This document shows, piece after piece, positions 25,662-34,248 of a DNA stretch of 64,000 nucleotides. Source of the stretch: Phaeobacter cretensis (GTDB lineage Bacteria; Pseudomonadota; Alphaproteobacteria; Rhodobacterales; Rhodobacteraceae). Location of the stretch: NCBI RefSeq assembly GCF_047372505.1, contig NZ_JBKBEU010000001.1, forward strand, positions 806,001 to 870,000. The letters run 5' to 3'. Under the pieces are notes generated by a model that saw only the letters and a list, made by a program, of their open reading frames with translations, was not told the DNA's origin and did not search any database. The translations under genes were made by a program, and so were the position numbers. Each line of letters opens with the position of its first letter. Position 1 is the stretch's first letter.

Positions 25662-26459
25662 TCAGGTCAACCGTGGCGGTGTATCGGGATCACGGCCCGG
25701 CGCGGAGGGCGTCGTCGGCTCTGTCGGTTGCGGCAAATCAAACCGCAGTCCCGTCTGCGCCAGGCGGGCCGCCATCACATCGCTGCTGGCGAAAAATCCA
25801 ACATCCAATGCACCGGCCTCAATACCCGAAAATGTCAGCGCTTCTCCCACAGCCTTGGCCAAGGCGGGCTGGGCGGCGTCCATGGAATCAACAAAGCCCA
25901 GCAGATGCCCTTGCCCGCCGCCTCGGTAGTGCAGCCCGACAAGATAGGCGGATTTGGCCAACCCAACTGCGGTGGCCAGTTTGGTATCCAAAGCAGTGAT
26001 CAACACTTCTGGCAGGCCCTTCGGCGCACTAATCGCCTCAATCTCGGCATCCACCTCTGCCGGGGCCTGGCCGAGAGTTTCGTGCAGCCAGGCTACTGCC
26101 TCCGCCGGTATCAGGATCGCCGAGGGAGCCACATCAAGGTTAACGCCAAGACCGATATTTTGGCCTAATCCCTGAGCTGACAGCATTTGCACAACGACCC
26201 GTCCTGACAATGCAGCATAGGGCACGATACGGCCCGCAAATTCCGCCAGCCTGTCTTCGCGATCGAAAACCAGCGCAAAGGTACCATCTGATGTCTCAAA
26301 CAACTCAGGAGCAATGGTGTCGCCTTCCGACTCCTTTGCAAGCATCAAAAACAATTCGCTATCGGCGAGCCGTTCGTAGAAACGTAGACGCGTGGCGTCG
26401 TCCTGTGGCGCTGCCAACATCGCGGCATGGCTGGTATCCAGAGGGGTGGCATCTATCAT
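25662..26459 (-). CDS. SseB-domain protein
   Basis: This is a soluble 265-residue protein. The N-terminal half resembles the SseB domain: MLAAPQDDATRLRFYERLAD, then SELFLMLAKE, and FALVFDREDRLAEFAGRIVP. The C-terminal half has another alpha/beta domain as in SseB-C. The founding protein, enhanced serine sensitivity B, has no clear biochemical role. I chose the ATG at 26459, which overlaps the upstream glycosylase-like gene by four bases (ATGA), a sign of translational coupling. A longer frame to 26534 is less likely. Confidence 0.8.
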   Translation of the reverse strand: MIDATPLDTSHAAMLAAPQDDATRLRFYERLADSELFLMLAKESEGDTIAPELFETSDGTFALVFDREDRLAEFAGRIVPYAALSGRVVVQMLSAQGLGQNIGLGVNLDVAPSAILIPAEAVAWLHETLGQAPAEVDAEIEAISAPKGLPEVLITALDTKLATAVGLAKSAYLVGLHYRGGGQGHLLGFVDSMDAAQPALAKAVGEALTFSGIEAGALDVGFFASSDVMAARLAQTGLRFDLPQPTEPTTPSAPGRDPDTPPRLT

Positions 26460-27048
26460 TCTATCAGCTCCTGAACCCGGGCGCGCAGTACCGGCAGCAG
26501 ATCGGTCTTGAACCAGGGATTGCGTTTCAGCCATGCGGTATTGCGCCAGGACGGATGTGGCAAGGGAAAGTCATGTGGCGCATGGTCTCGCCAACCCTCG
26601 ACGCGCGCCTGCACCGGCTCTTTTCGTCCCAGATGGTCGCTGTGTGCATAGGCACCGACCAATACGCGCAGCCCAATATTAGGCAGCATTCTCATAGCCC
26701 GGTGGTGCCATGTGGTGCGGCATACCGCTGGCGGAGGCAGATCGGTTTTTTTGCAGAATTCCCCGGAAAACAGAAGGCCATGGACACGATAGCAACCAAA
26801 GACTGATCGTAGAACTGTGCCTCGCTCAACCCTAGCCAATCCCGGAGCCGGTCGCCGGAAGGGGCTGTGAACGGCCGTCCGCTCTCATGCACTCGCGTAC
26901 CAGGGGCCTGCCCCCCGATCAATATGCGAGCGGGCCGGTCGAACCAGGCAACTGGCCGCAGGCTATGTCTTGTAGCAGTCGCAGAAAACCGCTCAGCACA
27001 AAGACGACAGGCGCGAATTTCCTGCTTCGAGCCAGCCGCTGTCGTCAT
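26456..27048 (-). pseudogene. Uracil-DNA glycosylase-family gene with a frameshift
   Basis: The first part, 27048 to about 26746, encodes the start of a small uracil-DNA glycosylase-family protein with CRLCAERF, then ILIGGQAPGTRVHESGRPFT and GDRLRDWLGL. The frame changes at a run of seven A on the coding strand (26746-26752). Before it the frame reads FCFPGNSAK. After it, in the next frame, it reads TDLPPPAVC and finally FPLPHPSWRNTAWLKRNPWF, both standard for the family. One extra A would join the two into about 198 residues. Either the gene is broken, or it varies at the A run, or the sequence has an error there. The ATG at 27048 or GTG at 27057 could start it. It overlaps the SseB-domain gene. 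Confidence 0.8.
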
Positions 27049-27196
27049 ATTTGTCACCCTACCATCTGCCGCGCTCGCCTCGTTTTGCTACCCAAAACAT
27101 CTGTCGTTATAGCCCGGTTGTTACTGCACAAGCGCACCAAGATGAGATCAAAGCTGTGTCATCTGATTAAGAGGGCGTTGGTAAAACCTACAAAAA

Positions 27197-27216
27197 TTGG
27201 ACATAATGTGGTCCAA
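27197..27216. promoter_or_regulatory. Palindrome TTGGAC-N8-GTCCAA upstream of the polysaccharide operon
   Basis: Two 6-bp arms face each other around eight bases. The site lies about 120 bases before the ABC ATPase start, in an AT-rich promoter region. It could be an operator; no regulator gene is next to it. Confidence 0.35.
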
Positions 27217-27338
27217 ATAGCAGCCTATATCGTTAACACATATCTGTTAGAGCAGACATAAAGCAGCCGGGATCCGCCTGGCGCTTCTAGAGGACCAGAC
27301 GCCCCTGAATGGGGCCGAGAGCAGCACCGGAAACCGCG

Positions 27339-27998
27339 ATGCTTGAGTTTGAAAATGTGAGCAAGTCCTACTGGACCGGCACCCAGCGCAAGGTGATCCT
27401 TGACCGGGTGTCCTTTCGCGTTGACCTGGGTAAATCTATGGGGGTTCTGGCCCCCAATGGGACCGGAAAGACCACATTGATCAACATGATGGCAGGGCTG
27501 GAAAAACCCGATGAGGGCGAAATTCGCCGCGGATGCCGTATCTCGTTTCCTCTGGGCTTTATGGGGGGGGTGATCAATCGCCTGTCAGCGATGGAAAATG
27601 CCCGCTATATTGCCAACCTCTATGGCCTGGACCCCGATTATGTGGAGGCGTACTGCCGCTGGCTCTGTGGGTTGGGGGAATATTTCGACCAACCTGTTGG
27701 CACCTATTCATCTGGCATGAGGGCGCGGTTCAGTTTCGCGCTGATGCTAGCGCTGGACTTCGACATCTTCCTCATTGATGAAGGGATGCCCAGCACCACC
27801 GATGTGGATTTCAACAAGAAAGCCGGCGCGATCCTTCAGGAACGGCTTGAGACCACCACCATCATCATGGTGTCACACCAGCCCAAAACGCTGGAAAAAT
27901 TCGTCCGTTCGGCAGCAGTACTGGTCGATGGTAACCTGCATATGTTTGAAACCTTGGAAGAAGCGAAGCAGCTCTATGACTACCAAACCCAAGGCTAA
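27339..27998 (+). CDS. Capsule-type polysaccharide export ABC ATPase (KpsT/CtrD-like)
   Basis: This is the cytosolic ATPase of an ABC exporter for capsule-like polysaccharide, 219 residues. Walker A is APNGTGKTT (the family more often has GxNGAGKST). The signature is YSSGMRARFSF, and Walker B is FDIFLIDEGMP. The opening LEFENVSKSYWTG is typical of the group. The ATG at 27339 is chosen because the family starts there. The next gene begins inside its last 23 bases. The cognate KpsM-type permease is not adjacent on either side, which is notable for this class. Confidence 0.9.
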   Translation: MLEFENVSKSYWTGTQRKVILDRVSFRVDLGKSMGVLAPNGTGKTTLINMMAGLEKPDEGEIRRGCRISFPLGFMGGVINRLSAMENARYIANLYGLDPDYVEAYCRWLCGLGEYFDQPVGTYSSGMRARFSFALMLALDFDIFLIDEGMPSTTDVDFNKKAGAILQERLETTTIIMVSHQPKTLEKFVRSAAVLVDGNLHMFETLEEAKQLYDYQTQG

Positions 27999-29676
27999 GA
28001 AATTCCGCGTCCGTCGTACGGGCAACACTGCGGTCCAGCCTGCCGCAGCAACACCTGTGGCACCACCCGATGCAGAGATGACAATGGCGACGACTGCACA
28101 AATGGCGCATGATGCAACGACATCACAGCATGAGGCGAGAAAAGCACCAAGCGAGACCTCCGCCGCACCCGCAAGCGAAGCGACACCAGTGCGTGACACC
28201 AAAAAGGCAGCAAAGAACCATGACAAGCCGTCAACTGATCTGGATGACATCCGCAAAGAGGGGCTAACCGGGCGTCAATTGCGGATCGCCCGCCGGATCG
28301 CGCAAAAAAACAACCTGCCAGCCACATCAGATTTCGATGCAGTGCGTCAGCTACGGATGAAAGGCATCGATCCGTTCCAGCGCGCCAATATGCTGGAATT
28401 GGTTGTAGAGCGGAATACCGCACATCCAGATGGCGCACCAGAAGCACCGGAAAGCGTTCAGCTGCCTCAAACGGTACCGTCCGACCAGATTTCTCTACCA
28501 GCAACCGAGATAAGCCCGGCGGAACGCCGAAATCGTGAAATTCAGCAAATTCAACGCGATATCGCACGCCGCCGCCGTCGCAGGTTGTTGCTGCTTAGCG
28601 CGCGGTTGGCATTTTTCGTTATGGTGCCAACCTTGTTGGCCGGGTATTACTTCTACAATGTTGCCACGCCAATGTATGCCTCAAAGTCCGAATTCCTCGT
28701 TCTGAAGGCCGATAGCGCTGGTGGCGGTGGCGGCCTTGGCGGGCTGCTCAGTGGCACACAGTTTGCCACCAGTCAGGATTCCATTGCTGTACAAAGCTAC
28801 CTGCAATCCAAAGAAGCGATGCTGCGTCTGGATCGCGAGATCGGGTTCAAATCGCATTTCACACAAGAGTGGATCGACCCGATCCAACGGTTGGAGACCG
28901 CCCCAACCAATGAAGATGCCTACAAAACCTATTCACGCCATGTGAAGATTGGCTACGACCCAACCGAAGGTGTGGTTCGTATGGAGGTCACTGCAGCAGA
29001 TCCGCAAGTCTCAGCGGAGTTCTCACGCAAGTTGATCAGCTACGCTCAGGAAAAGGTGAACCAACTGTCGGTGCAAAAACGTTCGGACCAGGTTGGCGAT
29101 GCGGAAACCGCGTTGGACATGGCAGAAGGCAAACGCCGGGACGCACAGGAAAGACTGGTGCGGCTACAACAACGCGGCACCGTGCTTGATCCCGAAGGCG
29201 TGATCATATCATTGCGCTCGCAGATCAGTACCTTTGAGTTGCAACGTCAGGAGAAAGAACTCGAGCTGGCAGCGCTGTTGGACAATACCCGCCCCAATCA
29301 AGCCAAGGTCGATGGCGCCCGTGCCGATATTGCACGGCTGAACAGCCTGATCCAACGGCTGAATGATCGCATGGTTGATGCCTCGGCAGGCGAAAACTCG
29401 CTGGCCAGCCTGACCGTACAGATCCAGATGGCGCAGGCTGATCTCGCAACCCGAGATCTGATGCTGCAATCTGCCCTACAACAGGCTGAACAGACTCGCA
29501 TGGAGGCAAACCGCCAGGTGCGCTACCTCACGACGGCGGTAGAACCCGTTCCCAGCCAGGAAGCGTCCTATCCCCGCCGGTTTGAAAATACGATTTTGGC
29601 ATTCCTGATCTTTTCCGGTATCTACCTGATGTGCTCGCTTACTGCGTCCATCCTCCGAGAACAGGTTTCGTCATAA
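27976..29676 (+). CDS. Capsule polysaccharide export inner-membrane protein (KpsE/CtrB-like) with long cytoplasmic head
   Basis: These proteins sit in the inner membrane, span the periplasm and connect ABC export to the outer-membrane channel. The 566-residue protein has a first membrane helix at about residues 195-220 (LLLLSARLAFFVMVPTLLAG). A large periplasmic region with coiled coils follows (about 380-500), then a second membrane helix near the end (ILAFLIFSGIYLMCSL). This two-helix layout fits KpsE. Unusual is the roughly 195-residue cytoplasmic head, rich in Ala, Pro, Thr and charged residues. It contains a folded-looking piece, LTGRQLRIARRIAQKNNLPA, and a basic run before the membrane. 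The start at 27976 overlaps the ATPase gene by 23 bases. Confidence 0.88.
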   Translation: MTTKPKAKKFRVRRTGNTAVQPAAATPVAPPDAEMTMATTAQMAHDATTSQHEARKAPSETSAAPASEATPVRDTKKAAKNHDKPSTDLDDIRKEGLTGRQLRIARRIAQKNNLPATSDFDAVRQLRMKGIDPFQRANMLELVVERNTAHPDGAPEAPESVQLPQTVPSDQISLPATEISPAERRNREIQQIQRDIARRRRRRLLLLSARLAFFVMVPTLLAGYYFYNVATPMYASKSEFLVLKADSAGGGGGLGGLLSGTQFATSQDSIAVQSYLQSKEAMLRLDREIGFKSHFTQEWIDPIQRLETAPTNEDAYKTYSRHVKIGYDPTEGVVRMEVTAADPQVSAEFSRKLISYAQEKVNQLSVQKRSDQVGDAETALDMAEGKRRDAQERLVRLQQRGTVLDPEGVIISLRSQISTFELQRQEKELELAALLDNTRPNQAKVDGARADIARLNSLIQRLNDRMVDASAGENSLASLTVQIQMAQADLATRDLMLQSALQQAEQTRMEANRQVRYLTTAVEPVPSQEASYPRRFENTILAFLIFSGIYLMCSLTASILREQVSS

Positions 29677-29680
29677 CGCC

Positions 29681-30514
29681 ATGAAAAATATCCCCGTCGC
29701 CGATCTCAATATCGGCAATGACCGCCCACTGACCATTTTGGCTGGCCCCTGCCAGCTGGAGAGCGCTGATCACGCACAGATGATCGCAGGAACTTTGAAA
29801 GAAGCCTGTGACAAGGTCGGCGCGCAATATGTCTTCAAGGGCTCGTTTGACAAGGCCAACCGTACGTCAATCAACGCCAAACCGGCGCTAGGCGTTGAAA
29901 AGGGGCTGGCGGTTCTGCAATCGGTAAAGGATGCAATCGGTGTGCCCGTTCTCACCGATATACACGAAGCCTATCAGTGCGAGCCCGTGGCAGCCGTAGT
30001 CGACATCATGCAGATCCCTGCTTTTCTGTGTCGCCAGACTTCGCTGTTGCTGGCTGCTGGACGAACTGGTGCGGTGATCAATGTTAAAAAGGGGCAGTTC
30101 CTCGCGCCTTGGGACATGCCGAACGTGGTGGCCAAAATCGAAAGCACCGGCAATGAGCGCATCATGCTCACGGAACGGGGAGTTTCTTTTGGCTACAATC
30201 GTTTGGTTGTCGACATGCAAAGCCTGCCAGAAATGGCACGCACCGGGTATCCTGTGGTGATGGATGCGACCCATGCAGTCGCCCAGCCAGGTGGCCTCGG
30301 TGGCGCTTCTGGTGGGCAACGTGAATTTGCGCCTGTTCTGGCTCGTGCCGCAGTCTCCACAGGTATTGCCTCTGTCTTTATGGAAACGCATGAGGACCCG
30401 GACAATGCGCCCTGCGACGGGCCGAACATGATCTATCTGGATCAAATGCCAAAGCTGGTGGAAACCCTGATGCGCTTTGATGCGCTGGCCAAGGCCAACC
30501 CCATTAGCATCTGA
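29681..30514 (+). CDS. kdsA: 3-deoxy-8-phosphooctulonate synthase
   Basis: The enzyme condenses arabinose-5-phosphate with phosphoenolpyruvate to Kdo-8-phosphate, used in lipopolysaccharide and in the Kdo linker of capsules. The 277-residue protein contains LAGPCQLES, FKGSFDKANRTS, VPVLTDIHEAYQ, and the C-terminal FMETHEDPDNAPCDGPNM. The latter is the KdsA hallmark that distinguishes it from DAHP synthases. It starts five bases after the KpsE-like stop, so it is in the polysaccharide operon; this supports a Kdo-containing product. Confidence 0.96.
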   Translation: MKNIPVADLNIGNDRPLTILAGPCQLESADHAQMIAGTLKEACDKVGAQYVFKGSFDKANRTSINAKPALGVEKGLAVLQSVKDAIGVPVLTDIHEAYQCEPVAAVVDIMQIPAFLCRQTSLLLAAGRTGAVINVKKGQFLAPWDMPNVVAKIESTGNERIMLTERGVSFGYNRLVVDMQSLPEMARTGYPVVMDATHAVAQPGGLGGASGGQREFAPVLARAAVSTGIASVFMETHEDPDNAPCDGPNMIYLDQMPKLVETLMRFDALAKANPISI

Positions 30515-30535
30515 TTGACAAGAAAGCCTAATCCC

Positions 30536-32032
30536 ATGACCAAACCCATCCCTGAGGTGCGTCCGAACACCTGGAGCTTTCTTCGCGATCCGATGATCGC
30601 GCCTACCGGTTTTCGCGAATATGATGCGCGATGGAAGTACCCCGAAGAGATCAATCTACCCGGCATGACCGCGCTGGGTCTGGGGCTTGGAACACAGATG
30701 CACAAACGCGGCATCCCTCCCGTTATTGCGGTGGCCAATGACTATCGTGACTATTCCGTATCCATCAAACACGCGTTGATCATCGGTCTGATGCAGGCAG
30801 GCCTTGAGGTGCGCGATATCGGCCCTGCCCTCTCACCGATGGCCTATTTTGCGCAGTTTCATCTGGATGTTCCTGCGGTAGCGATGGTAACCGCCAGCCA
30901 CAATCCAAATGGCTGGACAGGGGTAAAGATGGGCTTTGAACGCCCGCTAACCCATGGTCCGGACGAAATGGGTGAACTGCGCGACATTGTACTCAATGGC
31001 GAAGGTGTCGCTCGCCCCGGCGGTTCCTATCAGTTCGTTGATGGTGTGAAAGAAGCCTATTTGGATGATCTCGTCGGCGATTTCAAAATCTCCCGCCCGC
31101 TAAAGGTGGTCTGCGCGACCGGCAACGGTACGGCATCAGCCTTTGCACCGGAACTATTTGAGCGCATGGGCGTTGAGGTTGTCGATAGCCACAATGCGCT
31201 GGACTACACATTCCCGAATTACAATCCCAACCCCGAAGCCATGGAAATGCTGCACGATATGTCGGACAGCGTGAAAGCCTCAGGAGCCGATATGGCCCTG
31301 GGCTTTGATGGCGACGGCGACCGTTGCGGTGTTGTTGATGATGAGGGTGAGGAGATCTTTGCTGATAAGGTTGGTGTCATCATCGCCCGCGATCTCAGCA
31401 AGCTTTACCCCAATTCAACCTTTGTTGCGGATGTGAAATCTACAGGCTTATTTGCCTCAGATCCCGAACTGCAAGCCAATGGTGTGACGGCGGATTATTG
31501 GAAAACCGGTCACAGCCACATGAAGCGACGGGTGAAAGAAATCGGCGCGCTGGCCGGTTTTGAGAAATCCGGTCACTACTTTTTGGCGGAACCTGTGGGC
31601 CGGGGATATGACTGTGGCATGCGTGTCGCCGTCGAAATCTGCAAGCTGATGGATCGGAACCCAGACAAGAGCATGTCTGATCTGCGCAAGGCACTGCCCA
31701 AGACATGGGCCACCCCGACAATGTCGCCCTATTGCGCCGATACCGAAAAATACATCGTGCTGGAACGGCTGGTTGAAAAGCTGGTCGCAAAGGCCGGGGC
31801 CGGTGACACGCTGGCAGGACGTCCTATCAAGGAGGTTGTTACCGTGAACGGGGCGCGTGTAATCCTTGACAACGGATCCTGGGGACTGGTGCGGGCGTCG
31901 TCCAACACGCCTAACCTCGTCGTGGTCTGTGAAAGCAGTGAGAGCGAAGCTGAGCTGCGTGAGATCTTTGCCGAAATCGACGCAGTGATCCGCACAGAAC
32001 CTCTAGTGGGTAACTACGACCAGACATTTTGA
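30536..32032 (+). CDS. Phosphomannomutase/phosphoglucomutase
   Basis: This cytosolic alpha-D-phosphohexomutase interconverts hexose 1- and 6-phosphates for polysaccharide precursors. In 498 residues it shows the phosphoserine loop TASHNP (S121), the metal loop DGDGDR (258-263), the sugar loop EKSGHYF (about 349) and the C-terminal phosphate-binding region RASSNTPNL. The ATG at 30536, 21 bases after the kdsA stop, is chosen over an upstream TTG. It closes the operon, and a strong terminator follows. Confidence 0.94.
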   Translation: MTKPIPEVRPNTWSFLRDPMIAPTGFREYDARWKYPEEINLPGMTALGLGLGTQMHKRGIPPVIAVANDYRDYSVSIKHALIIGLMQAGLEVRDIGPALSPMAYFAQFHLDVPAVAMVTASHNPNGWTGVKMGFERPLTHGPDEMGELRDIVLNGEGVARPGGSYQFVDGVKEAYLDDLVGDFKISRPLKVVCATGNGTASAFAPELFERMGVEVVDSHNALDYTFPNYNPNPEAMEMLHDMSDSVKASGADMALGFDGDGDRCGVVDDEGEEIFADKVGVIIARDLSKLYPNSTFVADVKSTGLFASDPELQANGVTADYWKTGHSHMKRRVKEIGALAGFEKSGHYFLAEPVGRGYDCGMRVAVEICKLMDRNPDKSMSDLRKALPKTWATPTMSPYCADTEKYIVLERLVEKLVAKAGAGDTLAGRPIKEVVTVNGARVILDNGSWGLVRASSNTPNLVVVCESSESEAELREIFAEIDAVIRTEPLVGNYDQTF

Positions 32033-32053
32033 TTGAGATGCTAGGTCGAAGGT

Positions 32054-32080
32054 CTACGCCCGCCGATGGCGGGCGTTTTC
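32054..32080 (+). terminator. Rho-independent terminator of the polysaccharide operon
   Basis: ACGCCCGCC pairs with GGCGGGCGT around GAT, followed by TTTTC. It lies 24 bases beyond the phosphomannomutase stop. Confidence 0.85.
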
Positions 32081-32113
32081 TATTGTTACAGAACTTCCAT
32101 CAGATGCCGCTGA

Positions 32114-34081
32114 TCAATCGCCACCCAATAGGCGTAACAGCTGATCCTTGGCCTCTTTCTCAATCCGGTCGCGAATGGCCTCGTTGATATCCTGCTCTGG
32201 TGCTATTTCAGTATCCAGCTCCTCGGTTAACTTTTCTCGCAGGCGCTCCTTGGCTTCGTCTTCAACCACATCAATTTCCGGCTCCAGCGCGCGCTTCAGA
32301 TCCGGACGGATCTTGGGATCACTCCATGGGCCTGTGACTGTGACGGGGATCGACAAGCGAGTGCTGCCATCACCACGCTGAATGCTGGGCGTAAACAGAT
32401 AATCCAGATCCTGCGCCCCTAGTCCAATACGCCCCTCACCATCGACACGTAGGCCACGCAGCGTCAACAACAGATCCTTATTGGTAATATTGCCGCTCTC
32501 CATCGCGTAGCTGGCAGTCAACTGGTCAAAAACAGTGCTGCCGCCATTGCCGGTGCCGCTGCGCATCAGTTGTTCAAGGTCAAACCCGGTGAAGAAGCCC
32601 TTGCCGACCTCCAGCCAACCCTTCCCGCTGAGGGAGGACATAATAGCGGCCATCGAATTGCCGACGCCTAAATACTCCAGCTCACCCAATGCCTCGCCAT
32701 TCAGCCGATCATAGCCCATCGTCTGACCCAACGCTTGTTCCAGGTGTATGTCTCGAAATTTCAGTTTGCCGCCGACAGAAAGCCCGTTGCGGTTATTGAC
32801 AACCAGCTGGCCCTGCACCTGTCCGTCGAACAATGTAGCAGGCAGAAATTTCAGAACGGCGCGAGAGTTGTCCAGCGCCAGATCCAGCTTGCTGGGCCCC
32901 AGGGCAACCGAACCCGTTTCTATGCCCTGCACATCAAGGGAAATCGACGCATTCATCGCAGCCAGCCAGCCAAAGTCCATCGGCGTCGATGACCAGCCTT
33001 GGCTCACCGGGTCGGTGCTAGTACCTGCTACAGCACCAGCGGGCGCGTCATCCTCACCTGAGGGAAGAAGAGCCGATAAATCCAAATTGCCGCCATTGAG
33101 CCGCGCTGTAACCTTGGGCACATTGCCAAGCACCAGATCCGCAGCGCCGCGCAACTTGTTGCTGTCAGCTTCCAGCGCCAGATCACGCAATGCCAAGCGT
33201 CCATCGGTGGTATAGGTCATGTCTGAACCGACAATCCATGTTTTCACCGCAGGTATCTCGATACCGTCGCCCGCGCCCAGCACGGTCAAACTGCGTGCTA
33301 GGTCAGTGCTCTTGCCAGTCAAACGTCCCGTTGCGGCCCCCCTGATATCGGCTCGCCCATCAAACCGCAGAAACGTCTCATCTGCAGTAACTGTGGCTCC
33401 GACGGACGCGACTTGCCCCGCCAAGAAAGCTTCAAACGTGCCAATTTCAGCCTCGACCTGAACCGGCGCGCCCGCGGGGCGCAAGGTGATATCAGCAACA
33501 ACGGTTCCTGTCGGATCAGGCCACTGAAGAGCCAGATCAATCTGTTTCAATTCAACCGGCGTCTCACCATGCGGAGCGTAGCGCAGACTCGCTCCGGTGA
33601 GGTTCAGTGCTTCGATGCTAACGGGCAAGCTCTCCATATTGCCAGATGGCGCTGACGTTCCCTCCTCACCGGCGCCACCCCCTTGAGTCGCGTCAGCCGG
33701 GTCCAATACCCAGTTGCCCGTTCCGTCATCGCGCGTGCTAAGATTTAGCTGCGGCAAGACTGCAGAAAGTTCAGTAACCCGGACATTCCCTCGCAAAAGA
33801 TCAGCCGCTGCAACACCAATTGTCAGTCGCTCTGCTGTCAGCATCGGCTCAGGCCCGGCCCAGGGCGCATTTGACAGGGCCACCCGATCAGCCTTCACTC
33901 CCAAAGTCGGCCAGAGCGTATAGCCCACCCTCCCAGCAAAAGTGACCTTGCGCCCGGTCTGGGCCTCAATCTGAGTTGCAGCCAGTTGCGCCAGTTTTTC
34001 GCCGGGTAACAACAACAACGCGCCGACCAGCAACACGACCGCCACCACCAGAGCCATCCCTATCCGCATTAGCAATCGCAT
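32114..34081 (-). CDS. AsmA-family protein
   Basis: This is a 655-residue inner-membrane anchored periplasmic protein. It has one N-terminal membrane helix (MALVVAVVLLVGALLLLPGE), the AsmA opening LAQLAATQIEAQTGRKVTFA, and a long beta-rich repeat region. Near the end, LSGKGWLEVGKGFFTGFDLE and the AsmA-2 pattern are seen. The family belongs to the bridge-like lipid transfer proteins and is linked to phospholipid trafficking to the outer membrane. The C-terminal 50 residues form charged helices. It is divergent from rimO. Confidence 0.88.
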   Translation of the reverse strand: MRLLMRIGMALVVAVVLLVGALLLLPGEKLAQLAATQIEAQTGRKVTFAGRVGYTLWPTLGVKADRVALSNAPWAGPEPMLTAERLTIGVAAADLLRGNVRVTELSAVLPQLNLSTRDDGTGNWVLDPADATQGGGAGEEGTSAPSGNMESLPVSIEALNLTGASLRYAPHGETPVELKQIDLALQWPDPTGTVVADITLRPAGAPVQVEAEIGTFEAFLAGQVASVGATVTADETFLRFDGRADIRGAATGRLTGKSTDLARSLTVLGAGDGIEIPAVKTWIVGSDMTYTTDGRLALRDLALEADSNKLRGAADLVLGNVPKVTARLNGGNLDLSALLPSGEDDAPAGAVAGTSTDPVSQGWSSTPMDFGWLAAMNASISLDVQGIETGSVALGPSKLDLALDNSRAVLKFLPATLFDGQVQGQLVVNNRNGLSVGGKLKFRDIHLEQALGQTMGYDRLNGEALGELEYLGVGNSMAAIMSSLSGKGWLEVGKGFFTGFDLEQLMRSGTGNGGSTVFDQLTASYAMESGNITNKDLLLTLRGLRVDGEGRIGLGAQDLDYLFTPSIQRGDGSTRLSIPVTVTGPWSDPKIRPDLKRALEPEIDVVEDEAKERLREKLTEELDTEIAPEQDINEAIRDRIEKEAKDQLLRLLGGD

Positions 34082-34248
34082 CTGTCGTCTCCTTGCTCGA
34101 CCACTCGGTCTGTTTGGCCCGGTTTGCTCCGCACCATTGCTGTTCCCTTACGGACAGGCCTCTTTCCAAGCAGATTAACGTCCCTGAGGCCGCGCGCAAT
34201 GTGCAAACGGGCTAGGCAGCAGCCTTTGCCCGTACTATATGCCCGGCC

